Assembly: GCF_051859565.1 (NCBI RefSeq)
Contig: NZ_JBHYFK010000005.1
Coordinates: 124,001-188,000, forward strand
Origin: Glycocaulis sp051859565
GTDB taxonomy: Bacteria > Pseudomonadota > Alphaproteobacteria > Caulobacterales > Maricaulaceae
Reading direction: 5' to 3'
DNA: 64,000 nt
The notes under the pieces are model-generated. The model made no database searches and was not told the DNA's origin. It saw nothing but the letters and a program-made list of their open reading frames with translations. Each line of letters begins with the position of its first letter. Position 1 is the first letter of the stretch. The translations under genes were made by a program, and so were the position numbers. Positions 1-7,326 of this stretch are shown here, in pieces.

Positions 1-432
1 GAGCGTCGCTGAAGAGGGCAAGGCCAGATAGCGGCGTTGGGCGTGCAGCCCGACCAGCAGAATCATCTCCACATCGGGCAGGCTGGCCGTCACCCGGTCA
101 TGCCAGAGCGGGGCGCACTCGCGCCGGGGCGGCAGGTCTGATCCCTTCGCATCAAGGCCGGGAAAACAGAAACCCATCGGCGTGATGGCAAAGAGGCGCG
201 GATCATAGAACTCGGCCTCGCTCACCCCCATCCAGCTGCGCAATCGGTCGCCAGAGGGATCGGTGAAGGGCTGGCCCGATGCCTGCACACGGGTGCCGGG
301 TGCCTGACCGATAATGCGGATGCGGGCCGGTGCGCTGCCCTGCAGGACCGGGCGGCAGGGATGAGACAGCGCTGGCTGGCACACCCGGCAGGCGCGGATA
401 TCTGCTGCCAGCTTCTCGAAATCCTCAGGCAT
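1..432 (-). CDS. Uracil-DNA glycosylase family protein (C-terminus cut by window edge)
   Basis: The first 144 codons are present and the rest lies left of the window. The protein starts MPEDFEKLAADIRAC and continues with the stretch GQAPGTRVQASGQPFTDPSG. This matches the uracil-DNA glycosylase superfamily motif GxAPG...GxPFxGxSG, which contacts the flipped base. The family excises uracil or related damaged bases in base-excision repair. Early cysteines (C15, C18, and C26) resemble the region where type 4 enzymes bind an iron-sulfur cluster, but the set cannot be checked because the C-terminal cysteines are outside the window. The start codon lies inside the last codons of the upstream DUF3253 gene (8 bp overlap), so the two are probably co-translated. 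The exact UDG subtype is unresolved. Confidence 0.7.
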   Translation of the reverse strand, partial: MPEDFEKLAADIRACRVCQPALSHPCRPVLQGSAPARIRIIGQAPGTRVQASGQPFTDPSGDRLRSWMGVSEAEFYDPRLFAITPMGFCFPGLDAKGSDLPPRRECAPLWHDRVTASLPDVEMILLVGLHAQRRYLALPSSATL

Positions 433-712
433 CGGCCTCGGGCGTGACTTCAGGTCCGTCATCAGGCGTGACGGGCAGGGACAGACGGTAAACGCCCTTG
501 AAGTCATCCGGATCCACCGGCTTTCCCTTCCTCAGAATGGAAATCTCGCCCTTGCGGGCCATGCCGATGGCGACGCCGCGCACTTCGCGCATGCGCTTTT
601 GCCACTCCTCCGGCCAGACGGCGCGCGCCGCTTCTGACGGGCAGATCGATTTGCCGGCACCGCGTTGCTCGACGAGGACGAGAATCGCGCTTTCTATCGT
701 TTCCTTGTTCAT
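425..712 (-). CDS. DUF3253 domain protein
   Basis: A 95-residue protein of the DUF3253 type, a small winged-helix-like domain of unknown function. Typical features are the opening IESAILVLVEQRG, the middle stretch CPSEAARAVWPEEWQKRMREVR, split here by helix breaks, and the hydrophobic/basic segment ISILRKGKPVDP. The open frame runs further upstream, but starting at the ATG at 712 gives MNKETIESAI and keeps it clear of the divergent acyltransferase gene. The stop overlaps the start of the UDG-family gene by 8 bp. A link to DNA repair is inference from that neighbour only. Its acidic tail (TPDDGPEVTPEADA) is unremarkable. Confidence 0.75.
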   Translation of the reverse strand: MNKETIESAILVLVEQRGAGKSICPSEAARAVWPEEWQKRMREVRGVAIGMARKGEISILRKGKPVDPDDFKGVYRLSLPVTPDDGPEVTPEADA

Positions 713-733
713 GGACTGGAGATAGCGCCGATT

Positions 734-1456
734 ATGCGCCGTGACCACCGCCCCTACTGGATGCACCGCGCGTGGGAGGCGTATGAGAACGCCTGGGTGT
801 CCCATTTCGTGAAACCCCATTTCGAGGCCCTGGGGCCGGACCCGAAAATCGTGCGGCCCTGGAATATGGAGGTGTTCGGGCCGAATATACGCGCCGGGCG
901 CGCCTTGCATGTGGTCTCACGCCTCGATCAGCCGGTCAGCTTCACTGTCTGGTCCCCCGGCGATGTGCCCGGCTCCATCACGATTGGCGATTGCTGCTTT
1001 TTCGCGGGCGGGGTGCGTCTGCTGGCGGGCGGGTCGATCACGATCGGCGATGGCGCGCTGCTCGCGAAATCCGTCACCATCACCGATTCTGACTGGCACG
1101 GGCTTTATGACCGGATCGATCCGCGCCCCGAAAGCAAGCCCGTCACCATTGGCCGCAATGTGTGGATCGGCGATGGCGCCTTTGTCGGCAAGGGCATCAC
1201 CATTGGCGATAATGCCGTCATTGGCGCGCGCAGCGTCGTGACCCGCGATGTACCAGCCAACACGGTCGTCGCGGGCAATCCGGCAAGGCCGGTAAAGGAT
1301 CTCGATCCTGACGGACCTTATCGGACCCGCATGGATTTGCTGGGCGATCCGAAGGGGTTGAACGCCTTCATGGAGAGCGCCTATCGTGACGCCCTCAAAG
1401 GCAATTCCACCCTTGGCTGGCTACGCTCCCGGCTGTGGCCGAAGGCGGGCGATTAG
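734..1456 (+). CDS. Left-handed beta-helix (hexapeptide repeat) acyltransferase
   Basis: A 240-residue protein whose middle consists of repeated hexapeptides of the [LIV]-G-x4 type (ITIGDCCFFAGG, ITIGDGALLAKS, VTIGRNVWIGDGAFVGKG, ITIGDNAVIGARSVV). It ends with VAGNPARPVK, the standard end of LbetaH acetyltransferases such as the maltose/galactoside, serine and colanic-acid acetyltransferase groups. The likely catalytic His is in ITDSDWHGLYD. It would form a trimer and move an acetyl or other acyl group from acyl-CoA to a sugar or similar acceptor in the cytoplasm. The start at 734 (MRRDHRPYWMH, with GGAGA 11 nt upstream) avoids overlap with the divergent DUF3253 gene; an upstream ATG at 665 is in frame but would overlap it. 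The acceptor is unknown. Confidence 0.8.
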   Translation: MRRDHRPYWMHRAWEAYENAWVSHFVKPHFEALGPDPKIVRPWNMEVFGPNIRAGRALHVVSRLDQPVSFTVWSPGDVPGSITIGDCCFFAGGVRLLAGGSITIGDGALLAKSVTITDSDWHGLYDRIDPRPESKPVTIGRNVWIGDGAFVGKGITIGDNAVIGARSVVTRDVPANTVVAGNPARPVKDLDPDGPYRTRMDLLGDPKGLNAFMESAYRDALKGNSTLGWLRSRLWPKAGD

Positions 1457-1529
1457 GGTTCCACCTTGCTGAAATCCCGGCCGACCGAAGGGAGAGCCGG
1501 GACCTCAGGCAGAACAGCGCGGAGAGAGG

Positions 1530-1560
1530 CCCCGGGTCTCGTTTCACTCGCCCGGGGTTT
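1530..1560. terminator. Hairpin terminator between convergent genes
   Basis: Perfect 7-bp stem CCCCGGG (1530-1536) / CCCGGGG (1551-1557) with a 14-nt loop, followed by TTT on the plus strand. It lies between the acyltransferase stop and the nucleoside transporter stop, so it could end transcription from either side. The short U-tract makes it a moderate candidate. Confidence 0.5.
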
Positions 1561-1567
1561 CAGGCCC

Positions 1568-2848
1568 TCAAAGCCCGAACAACCCGCCGGGCAGGGCGCC
1601 GATCACGGCGCCGGTCATCAGGGTGGCCAGCGTGCCGGAGATCAGTGCGCGCGGGGCCAGCGACAGAATGTCTGCCCGGCGTGAGGGCGCCACCGCAATG
1701 AGGCCGCCGATCAGGATGCCGACGGACGAGAAATTGGCAAAGCCGCACACCGCATAGGTCATGATCAGGCGTGAGCGCGCCGACAGCTCATCGCCGGTGT
1801 TGGACAGCGCGTCATAGGCGAAAATCTCGTTCAGCGCGGTTTTCAGCCCCATGATCGAGCCTGCGGTTTGCGCTTCGGCCCACGGAATGCCGGCCAGCCA
1901 TACCAAAGGCGCGAAGAACCAGCCCAGCACCCGCTCCACCGACATCGGCGCGCCGTTGATCTCGCCAGCCGTCGCCAGCGAGAAATTGATCAGCGCCACG
2001 ATGGCGGTGAACACCAGCAGCATGGCGATGATGTTCACAAACAGGCGCACGCCGTCCGACACGCCGGTGGTCAGCGCATCCATCGAGGAATGGTAGAGAT
2101 TGACCGGCACCTTCTCCTTGCTGGCCTGCTCCTCTGTTTCGTCCTGCGGGTGCATGAGGCGGGCGAGCAGCACCGCGGCCGGTACCGAGATCAGCGAGGC
2201 GGTGAGGATATGACCTGCCGCATCGGCGACGATGCCGGTGAGCTGGCTGACATAGATCGCCATCACCGAGCCCGCGACGGTGGAAAAGCCCACCGTCATG
2301 ATCAGGAACAGGTCAGATCGGCTCATGGTGGGCAGGCGCGGGCGGATGAGAACCGGGCTCTCGGTCATGCCGAGGAAGATGTTCGCCGCTGCGCCGAGGC
2401 TCGCCGCACCGGAGAGATTGAGGATACGCCGGAACAGGAGTGCAAAGCCGCGCACGGCAAATTCCAGCACCCGCCAGCGCCACAGCAGCGCCGAGATCGC
2501 CGACAGCACGATCACCATGGGCAGAGCCTGGAACGCAAAGATGAAGGTGGAGGCGTTGGCATCCGGGTTGATGAGGAAGGGGGCTTCTCCACCGCCGACA
2601 TAGCCGAAGACGAAGCTCGTCCCCATGGTGGTCGCGGCCTGCAGCACCTCCACCACGCCGGTCAGCGAGGCAAGGAAGGCGCGCGTGGGCGCAAAGCTGT
2701 AGAGGGCAAAGGCGATGGCAAACTGCACGATCACCGCGCCCAGGATCAGCACCCAGGGGGGCATCTTGCGCGGACCCAGCGCCCAGGCGATGGCGACAAA
2801 GGCGAACACGCCCAGAAGGCTGCGCAGCTGCAGGCCCATATCTTCCAT
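1568..2848 (-). CDS. Concentrative nucleoside transporter (CNT/NupC family)
   Basis: A 426-residue integral membrane protein matching the CNT family of Na+- or H+-coupled nucleoside importers. The N-terminal segment is hydrophobic. The core has GGGEAPFL, a gate-type segment FAFQALPMVIVLSAISALL, the conserved ASLGAAANIFLGMTESPV (family consensus G.s.sifLGqtEaPl), and a C-terminal half with LKTALNEIFAYD and CGFANFSSVGI, both CNT substrate-site signatures. Length is typical of bacterial members (about 400). The ATG at 2848 is preceded by GGGGGAC. It probably salvages nucleosides from the environment at the inner membrane. Gene order gives no substrate information; neighbours are unrelated. Confidence 0.9.
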   Translation of the reverse strand: MEDMGLQLRSLLGVFAFVAIAWALGPRKMPPWVLILGAVIVQFAIAFALYSFAPTRAFLASLTGVVEVLQAATTMGTSFVFGYVGGGEAPFLINPDANASTFIFAFQALPMVIVLSAISALLWRWRVLEFAVRGFALLFRRILNLSGAASLGAAANIFLGMTESPVLIRPRLPTMSRSDLFLIMTVGFSTVAGSVMAIYVSQLTGIVADAAGHILTASLISVPAAVLLARLMHPQDETEEQASKEKVPVNLYHSSMDALTTGVSDGVRLFVNIIAMLLVFTAIVALINFSLATAGEINGAPMSVERVLGWFFAPLVWLAGIPWAEAQTAGSIMGLKTALNEIFAYDALSNTGDELSARSRLIMTYAVCGFANFSSVGILIGGLIAVAPSRRADILSLAPRALISGTLATLMTGAVIGALPGGLFGL

Positions 2849-2983
2849 GAATGTCCCCCGGACGGCAGGCGTGATGCGAGAAAGCGCGGGTGCTAGCCCG
2901 CCAAGTGTTAACGCACAATAGGCAGGGTGCAGACAAAGGGGAAGCGCTTGCAGGCTAGTGGGTGCAGGCCTTATGTGAAGGCC

Positions 2984-3175
2984 ATGAACGCACCCGTCTG
3001 GTCACCCTGCATCAAGGTCTGTTTCGTCGATCCGCGCGAAGGGATTTGCGTCGGCTGTTTCCGCACCATGGAAGAGCTCGGCCGCTGGACCAAGATGAGC
3101 GAGGCCGAGCGCGAGGCAGTTAAACCTGTGCTGGATGAACGCCGCGCTGCCTATGAGGCGAAGGTGCGACCTTAG
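2984..3175 (+). CDS. DUF1289 family small cysteine protein
   Basis: A 63-residue protein with the DUF1289 pattern: SPCIKVCFVDPREGICVGCFRT splits into CxxxC...CxxC (residues 9, 13, 22 and 25), followed by the helical stretch EELGRWTKMSEAER. These small proteins probably bind a metal or iron-sulfur centre through the four cysteines, but their role is unknown. Start chosen at 2984 (MNAPVW), where homologous proteins begin; an in-frame upstream ATG at 2927 adds a low-quality leader. It stands alone, divergent from the nucleoside transporter. Confidence 0.85.
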   Translation: MNAPVWSPCIKVCFVDPREGICVGCFRTMEELGRWTKMSEAEREAVKPVLDERRAAYEAKVRP

Positions 3176-3195
3176 ATCAACTCAACGTTCCCGAT

Positions 3196-3300
3196 TGTCA
3201 TCCTCCGGCCGCGTAGCGGTCCGGGGGACCCAAGCCTTCAGAGTTTCCGGCTGATCGGTCGTTGCAGGCATGGGTGGCCCGGATAAACCGGGCCATGACA
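3196..3300. repeat. Two palindromic intergenic elements
   Basis: The gap after the DUF1289 gene holds two inverted repeats. The first (about 3200-3230) is CCTCCGG-CCGC-gta-GCGG-t-CCGGGGG, an interrupted hairpin. The second is TGGCCCGG (3275-3282), loop ATAAA, CCGGGCCA (3288-3295). Sequences of this kind (GTCATCC..., GGCCCGG-TTTAT-CCGGGCC) recur between genes in many alphaproteobacterial genomes. They may act as terminators between the convergent genes or be REP-like mobile palindromes. Copy number elsewhere cannot be seen here. Confidence 0.5.
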
Positions 3301-3337
3301 GGTTGGGAGCGGCTAGAGGATGACACCGGTCCAGACG

Positions 3338-4213
3338 CTACCCCTCAAAACCTTCCACCACGTCCGCAATCCAGTCCGCGCAAGCCTGCGGATTTTCCAT
3401 CGGGGCGAGGTGGGAATGGCCGGGCAGGGGGGTGATCACGGCGCCAGCGCGCGTCAGCCCCGCCACATCGCGCACGGTGGAGGCCTTTTCGGCCTTGAGC
3501 ACCGCGATGGGAGCACCGGCTCTTCTGGCGGCCCGGACAGGATCATGGCGGTGTGAGGCATAGTTGGCCGCTTCCCAACGCGGGTCGCAGGCGAGGGCGA
3601 AGCCGCCTTCAACGGGTTTCAGTCCGCCAGCCAGATAGTCGTCCAGCACCCCCGTCGCCCAGTAGGAAAACGGCGGACGGCTGGCATAGCGGGCCTTCAC
3701 TGCTTGCACCTCGGGCCAGAAATTGCCCCGCCGCAGCGCACCCTGCACCAGCGGGAAGCGCCGCCATGTGAGGTGCCAGAGCGGAGTGTGATTGAAGGCG
3801 TAGAAGCCGCCGGGCAAGATCACCGGATCGATGAGGGCAAGACCCAGCGGCTTGGTCTCAAGCTTTTCCGCCGTCAGCAGGGCGATCACTCCGCCCATGG
3901 AGTGGCCTGCCAGCACGAAGGGGCGGTCATCCAGCTGATCCAGCATGGCCTTCATATCGCGGGTGTAGACATACCAGTCACGATGACGCGCCGGGTCAGC
4001 GGGCAGGGTGGTGGCACCATGGCCACGAAGGTCCGGCGCGATGATCTCGTAGTGGTCTGCCAGCCTCTCCAGCAGCTTCTTCCCCGAGAGTGCGTTGAAG
4101 CCATTGCCGTGCAGGAAGATGATCCGGGTGGCGCCGGGCTTGGACCAGACGAGAGCGTTTATCTCGCCATCCGGCAAGGTGAAGCGGCGTGTCTCAGGCG
4201 CAGTATCGGCCAT
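3338..4213 (-). CDS. Alpha/beta hydrolase
   Basis: A 291-residue alpha/beta-hydrolase-fold protein. It has the oxyanion segment LHGNGFNA (residues 34-41), DLRGHGAT (61-68), and the nucleophile elbow GHSMGG with Ser105. The acid may be in LALIDPVILP or a later loop, and the His is in PLPGHSHLAPMENP near the C-terminus. The substrate is unknown; epoxide hydrolase, lactonase or esterase are all possible. Start at 4213 (MADTAPETRRF) is chosen over an in-frame ATG at 4273, which adds a basic, low-complexity leader. It is the last gene of a minus-strand run after pabC, 74 bp away, so co-transcription with folate genes is possible but not shown. Confidence 0.85.
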   Translation of the reverse strand: MADTAPETRRFTLPDGEINALVWSKPGATRIIFLHGNGFNALSGKKLLERLADHYEIIAPDLRGHGATTLPADPARHRDWYVYTRDMKAMLDQLDDRPFVLAGHSMGGVIALLTAEKLETKPLGLALIDPVILPGGFYAFNHTPLWHLTWRRFPLVQGALRRGNFWPEVQAVKARYASRPPFSYWATGVLDDYLAGGLKPVEGGFALACDPRWEAANYASHRHDPVRAARRAGAPIAVLKAEKASTVRDVAGLTRAGAVITPLPGHSHLAPMENPQACADWIADVVEGFEG

Positions 4214-4287
4214 GGCGTGGCCCCTTGAACATTGTTGCATCTGCGAAGATGCGCCTGTTTGCCTGCCGATCAAGACGCGGGTGCAGC

Positions 4288-5103
4288 CTAGCGCGCATCG
4301 CGCTCTATATCGCAGACCAGTGCGGCAAGGGTGCTGTCCGTTTTCAGCAATCGCCCGTCCAGCATGGCGGCGGGCACTGCGCCCAGCGTGGCATTGGTCA
4401 CGATGATTGCTTCAGCCGAGGCAAATGATTCCTGGCGGAAATGGTCTTCCTCCACGTGCAGTCCGCGCCGGGCAAAACCATCAAGGATGGCCGCCCGCGT
4501 TGTGCCGTTAAGAGCGCCGGTGTCCAGCGAGGGCGTGTAGATCGTCCGGCCCGTGACCCAGAACAGATTGGCACTGTCGGCGCAGGCGATACGCCCTTCC
4601 GGTGACAGCATCACCGCCATGTCGCCGCCGCGCGCCTTTGCCATCCGCCGGGCAAGGATATTGTCGCCATAGCCGATCATCTTGTAATGCGCGGCGAGGG
4701 TGAGCGGCGCGCGGCGCGGCGCGTCGAGCGTTATCAGGCGCACACTGTCAGGGCGCGGGGGCAACGCGCTGGCCGTTATCGCGACAGTCGGTGCCGCCTC
4801 ATCCGCTTCCAGCCCGCGCCCGCCTTCACCCCGCGTGACGGTCAGGCGGATGGTGGCGGCGTCCAGCGCGTTGCGCCGGGAGAGATCTGCGGCGATGCCG
4901 GGTATGTCCAGCCCGCCATCAAATGGAATATCCAGCGCCGCAAGGCCTTCGGTCAGCCGGGCCAGATGCCGGTCCCAGCGGCGCAAGCTGCCCGCTTCAA
5001 GCCGCATGGTCTCAAACAGGCCGTCGCCCAGCAGAAATCCCCGGTCGGCAATGCCGATGCGGGCCTGCCCGGCCTCCATGATGGTGCCGTTCAGCCAGAT
5101 CAT
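4288..5103 (-). CDS. pabC: Aminodeoxychorismate lyase (class IV aminotransferase)
   Basis: A 271-residue fold-type IV PLP enzyme. It begins MIWLNGTIMEAGQARIGI followed by DRGFLLGDGLFETM, the family N-terminal block. The PLP lysine is probably K141 in AHYKMIGYGDNILA, and the cofactor-phosphate region is GRIACADSANLFWV followed by GALNGTTRAAIL. Class IV includes branched-chain and D-amino-acid aminotransferases, but the ATGA overlap (5100-5103) with pabB points to 4-amino-4-deoxychorismate lyase, which releases p-aminobenzoate and pyruvate for folate synthesis. The overlap implies translational coupling. Start at 5103 gives the family-typical N-terminus. Confidence 0.85.
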   Translation of the reverse strand: MIWLNGTIMEAGQARIGIADRGFLLGDGLFETMRLEAGSLRRWDRHLARLTEGLAALDIPFDGGLDIPGIAADLSRRNALDAATIRLTVTRGEGGRGLEADEAAPTVAITASALPPRPDSVRLITLDAPRRAPLTLAAHYKMIGYGDNILARRMAKARGGDMAVMLSPEGRIACADSANLFWVTGRTIYTPSLDTGALNGTTRAAILDGFARRGLHVEEDHFRQESFASAEAIIVTNATLGAVPAAMLDGRLLKTDSTLAALVCDIERDAR

Positions 5104-6422
5104 GGCCGCCCCGCCGTTTCGATGGCCTGTTTCAGCATCGCGATCTTGGCATGCGTCTCGGCAAGCTCCGCCTCCGGCTGGCTGTCGACCGTAATGGCAC
5201 CGCCGGAGCGCGCCTCGACCGTCCATTCATCGCCGTGCGCCACAAATCCTGCGGTACGGATCATGACATTGAACATTGCGCTGCCATCGGGGGACATAAG
5301 ACCGGCTGCGCCGCAATAGGGCCCTCTCGCCTCTCTTTCAAGCTCGGCAATGATCTCCATCGCCCGCACCTTGGGCGCGCCGGTGATGGAGCCGGGCGGG
5401 AAGCTGGCGGCCAGCAGATCAAAAACGTCCTTGCCGGGCGCCATTTGGCCTGTCACCGCCGAGACCAGATGGTGGACATTGGCAAAGCTCTCCACCGCGA
5501 ACAGTTCCGGCACGGTCACGCTGCCGGGCGTGCAGACGCGCGACAGGTCATTGCGCATGAGATCGACAATCATCAGGTTTTCCGCCCGGTCCTTGAGCGA
5601 TGCTGCGAGTTCGGCGGCCAGTGCCGCATCGCTTTCCCGATTGCTCCCGCGTGGCCGGGTGCCCTTGATCGGGCGTGTTTCGACCTGCCCATCGCTGCCC
5701 AGTGACCAGAAGCGTTCGGGCGAGTTGGAAATCACCACCCGCTCCTCATCAAGGCGCACATAGACGGCAAATGGCGCCGGGCTGGTAGCGGCAAGTGCTT
5801 TCAGGACGGCCAGTGGCGCCTGCCTGCCTTTGATCCGGGCGTTGAAGCGGTGGGACAGATTGACCTGGAAGACATCGCCTGCACGGACATAGCCAAGTGC
5901 CGCGTTCGCAGCGTCCAGATAGCGCTCCTCGCGCCATACCGGCTGCAGAGGTGCCACTAGCTGCGCGCTGGCGGGTGTTGCGGGCGCGGAGATGAGTGCC
6001 GCATGCAGGCGCGCGGCTGCGGCAGGTTCACCCCTAACGGCCGCGCTGCCTGCCTGATGGTCAAAGACGGCCACGGCTTGATATACGCCCATCGCCATTA
6101 CCGGCCATGGGGTCAGCGGAGCGGGCGGTGATGGCAGCGCCTCGAACCGGGCCGCGAGATCATAGCTCAGAAGCCCGCCAATCCACGCATCCGGATAGCG
6201 TAGACGGGCCGCCTTTAAAGGCTGCAGCGGATCGCCCTGAGCCGGAGATTGCATCATGTCCGCTGCAAACGCTGTCAGATAGCTGAAGCGCCCGCGCGGC
6301 GTCCCGTCTCCGCCTGAAAGCAGCAGAGCGCCGGGCTGATCGGCGATCGCCGCAAGATAGTCCGCTGGCGCCCGCCAGGCGAGCGGCAGGTCAGGCCCTG
6401 ATGAGGCGGCCGGTTCAGCCAT
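5100..6422 (-). CDS. pabB: Aminodeoxychorismate synthase component I
   Basis: A 440-residue chorismate-binding enzyme. Family motifs are ISNSPERF, PIKGTRPRG (251-259), LMIVDLMRNDLSRV and SFPPGSITGAPKVRAMEII. Lys253 in PIKGT is diagnostic: aminodeoxychorismate synthases carry Lys here and form a covalent intermediate, while anthranilate synthases (TrpE) carry Ala. With a glutaminase partner (PabA, not in this window) it makes 4-amino-4-deoxychorismate in the cytoplasm. Length is close to the E. coli enzyme. It lies 6 bp after the phosphatase gene and overlaps pabC by 4 bp, so it sits inside an operon. Confidence 0.92.
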   Translation of the reverse strand: MAEPAASSGPDLPLAWRAPADYLAAIADQPGALLLSGGDGTPRGRFSYLTAFAADMMQSPAQGDPLQPLKAARLRYPDAWIGGLLSYDLAARFEALPSPPAPLTPWPVMAMGVYQAVAVFDHQAGSAAVRGEPAAAARLHAALISAPATPASAQLVAPLQPVWREERYLDAANAALGYVRAGDVFQVNLSHRFNARIKGRQAPLAVLKALAATSPAPFAVYVRLDEERVVISNSPERFWSLGSDGQVETRPIKGTRPRGSNRESDAALAAELAASLKDRAENLMIVDLMRNDLSRVCTPGSVTVPELFAVESFANVHHLVSAVTGQMAPGKDVFDLLAASFPPGSITGAPKVRAMEIIAELEREARGPYCGAAGLMSPDGSAMFNVMIRTAGFVAHGDEWTVEARSGGAITVDSQPEAELAETHAKIAMLKQAIETAGRP

Positions 6423-6428
6423 GATGCA

Positions 6429-7199
6429 TTATCCGGTGAGGGTCTCGCGCAGGCGTTCGATGACAGCGTCTTCCAGCCCCAGCGCATCGCGCAGATAGGC
6501 GCGCTGATCGCCGATCGCCTCCATCGCGGCGTCGTAATAGACCGGGTCCACACCCAGGAAGGCGCGCAGCTCCTCATGGCCGGTTTTCTTGCCGAGTGTC
6601 TCTTCCAGCCGCTTGCCGACAGCCGGTACCAGGCGGTCGAAATCAACAGCCGTATTGGTCATCAGATAGTCTTCGCGCACCATTTCCTCATCGACGCCCA
6701 GCGCGGTCAGCAACAAGGCGCAGAACAGGCCGGTGCGGTCCTTGCCGGCGGCACAATGCACGATGAAACCGTCGTCGGGTTTGCTGTCGGCGAGCTGGCG
6801 CAGCCCGTTGGCGAAGACCCACTGATTGCCCGGATCGAAGGGCAGGCGGCGATAGGTTTGCGTCATGAAGCCACGAATGGAGTCCAGCGACATGTCGCTT
6901 TCGCGCAGGAAGACCAGATGGGGCGGCTCGTCCGACCCGGCATGATCGCTGGCCAGCACGACAACCCCTTCGCGCTGCGGCCAATGTGACGGTTCCGCCT
7001 CGCGTTCGCGCGGGCGGCGCAGATCAGCCACGACACGAACGGACAGACCATCCATGGTTTCGATATCGGCAGGGGTGGCCCGGGAAAACTGGCCAGACCT
7101 GTAAAGCCCGTCACGCACCTTGCCGCCTGTTACAAGGTCGTATGCACCAAACTTCCGGAAATTATGGACGCCCTCAAGGCGCAGGACACGATCGCTCAT
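6429..7199 (-). CDS. Tyrosine/serine protein phosphatase-like protein
   Basis: A 256-residue cysteine phosphatase of the bacterial Y_phosphatase3 type. The signature HCAAGKDRTG (C149, R154) is the CX5R(T/S) P-loop. NFRKFGAY and DGLYRSGQFSRAT near the N-terminus are typical of the family, which includes secreted and cytoplasmic enzymes acting on phosphotyrosine, phosphoserine or phosphoinositides. No signal peptide is visible, so it is probably cytoplasmic. It is the first gene of the minus-strand run phosphatase - pabB - pabC, with 6 bp to pabB. The functional reason for the link to folate synthesis is unclear. Confidence 0.85.
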   Translation of the reverse strand: MSDRVLRLEGVHNFRKFGAYDLVTGGKVRDGLYRSGQFSRATPADIETMDGLSVRVVADLRRPREREAEPSHWPQREGVVVLASDHAGSDEPPHLVFLRESDMSLDSIRGFMTQTYRRLPFDPGNQWVFANGLRQLADSKPDDGFIVHCAAGKDRTGLFCALLLTALGVDEEMVREDYLMTNTAVDFDRLVPAVGKRLEETLGKKTGHEELRAFLGVDPVYYDAAMEAIGDQRAYLRDALGLEDAVIERLRETLTG

Positions 7200-7326
7200 G
7201 CACCTGACCTAGCCCGCCCGCATTCGGCCAGCAAGGCTTGCGCACGCCTGAACAAGGAAATTTAACCTATGCAACCTATCAAATCGTCAAAACATATAAG
7301 AATGCACCATTAGGTGGGGTTGTCCG

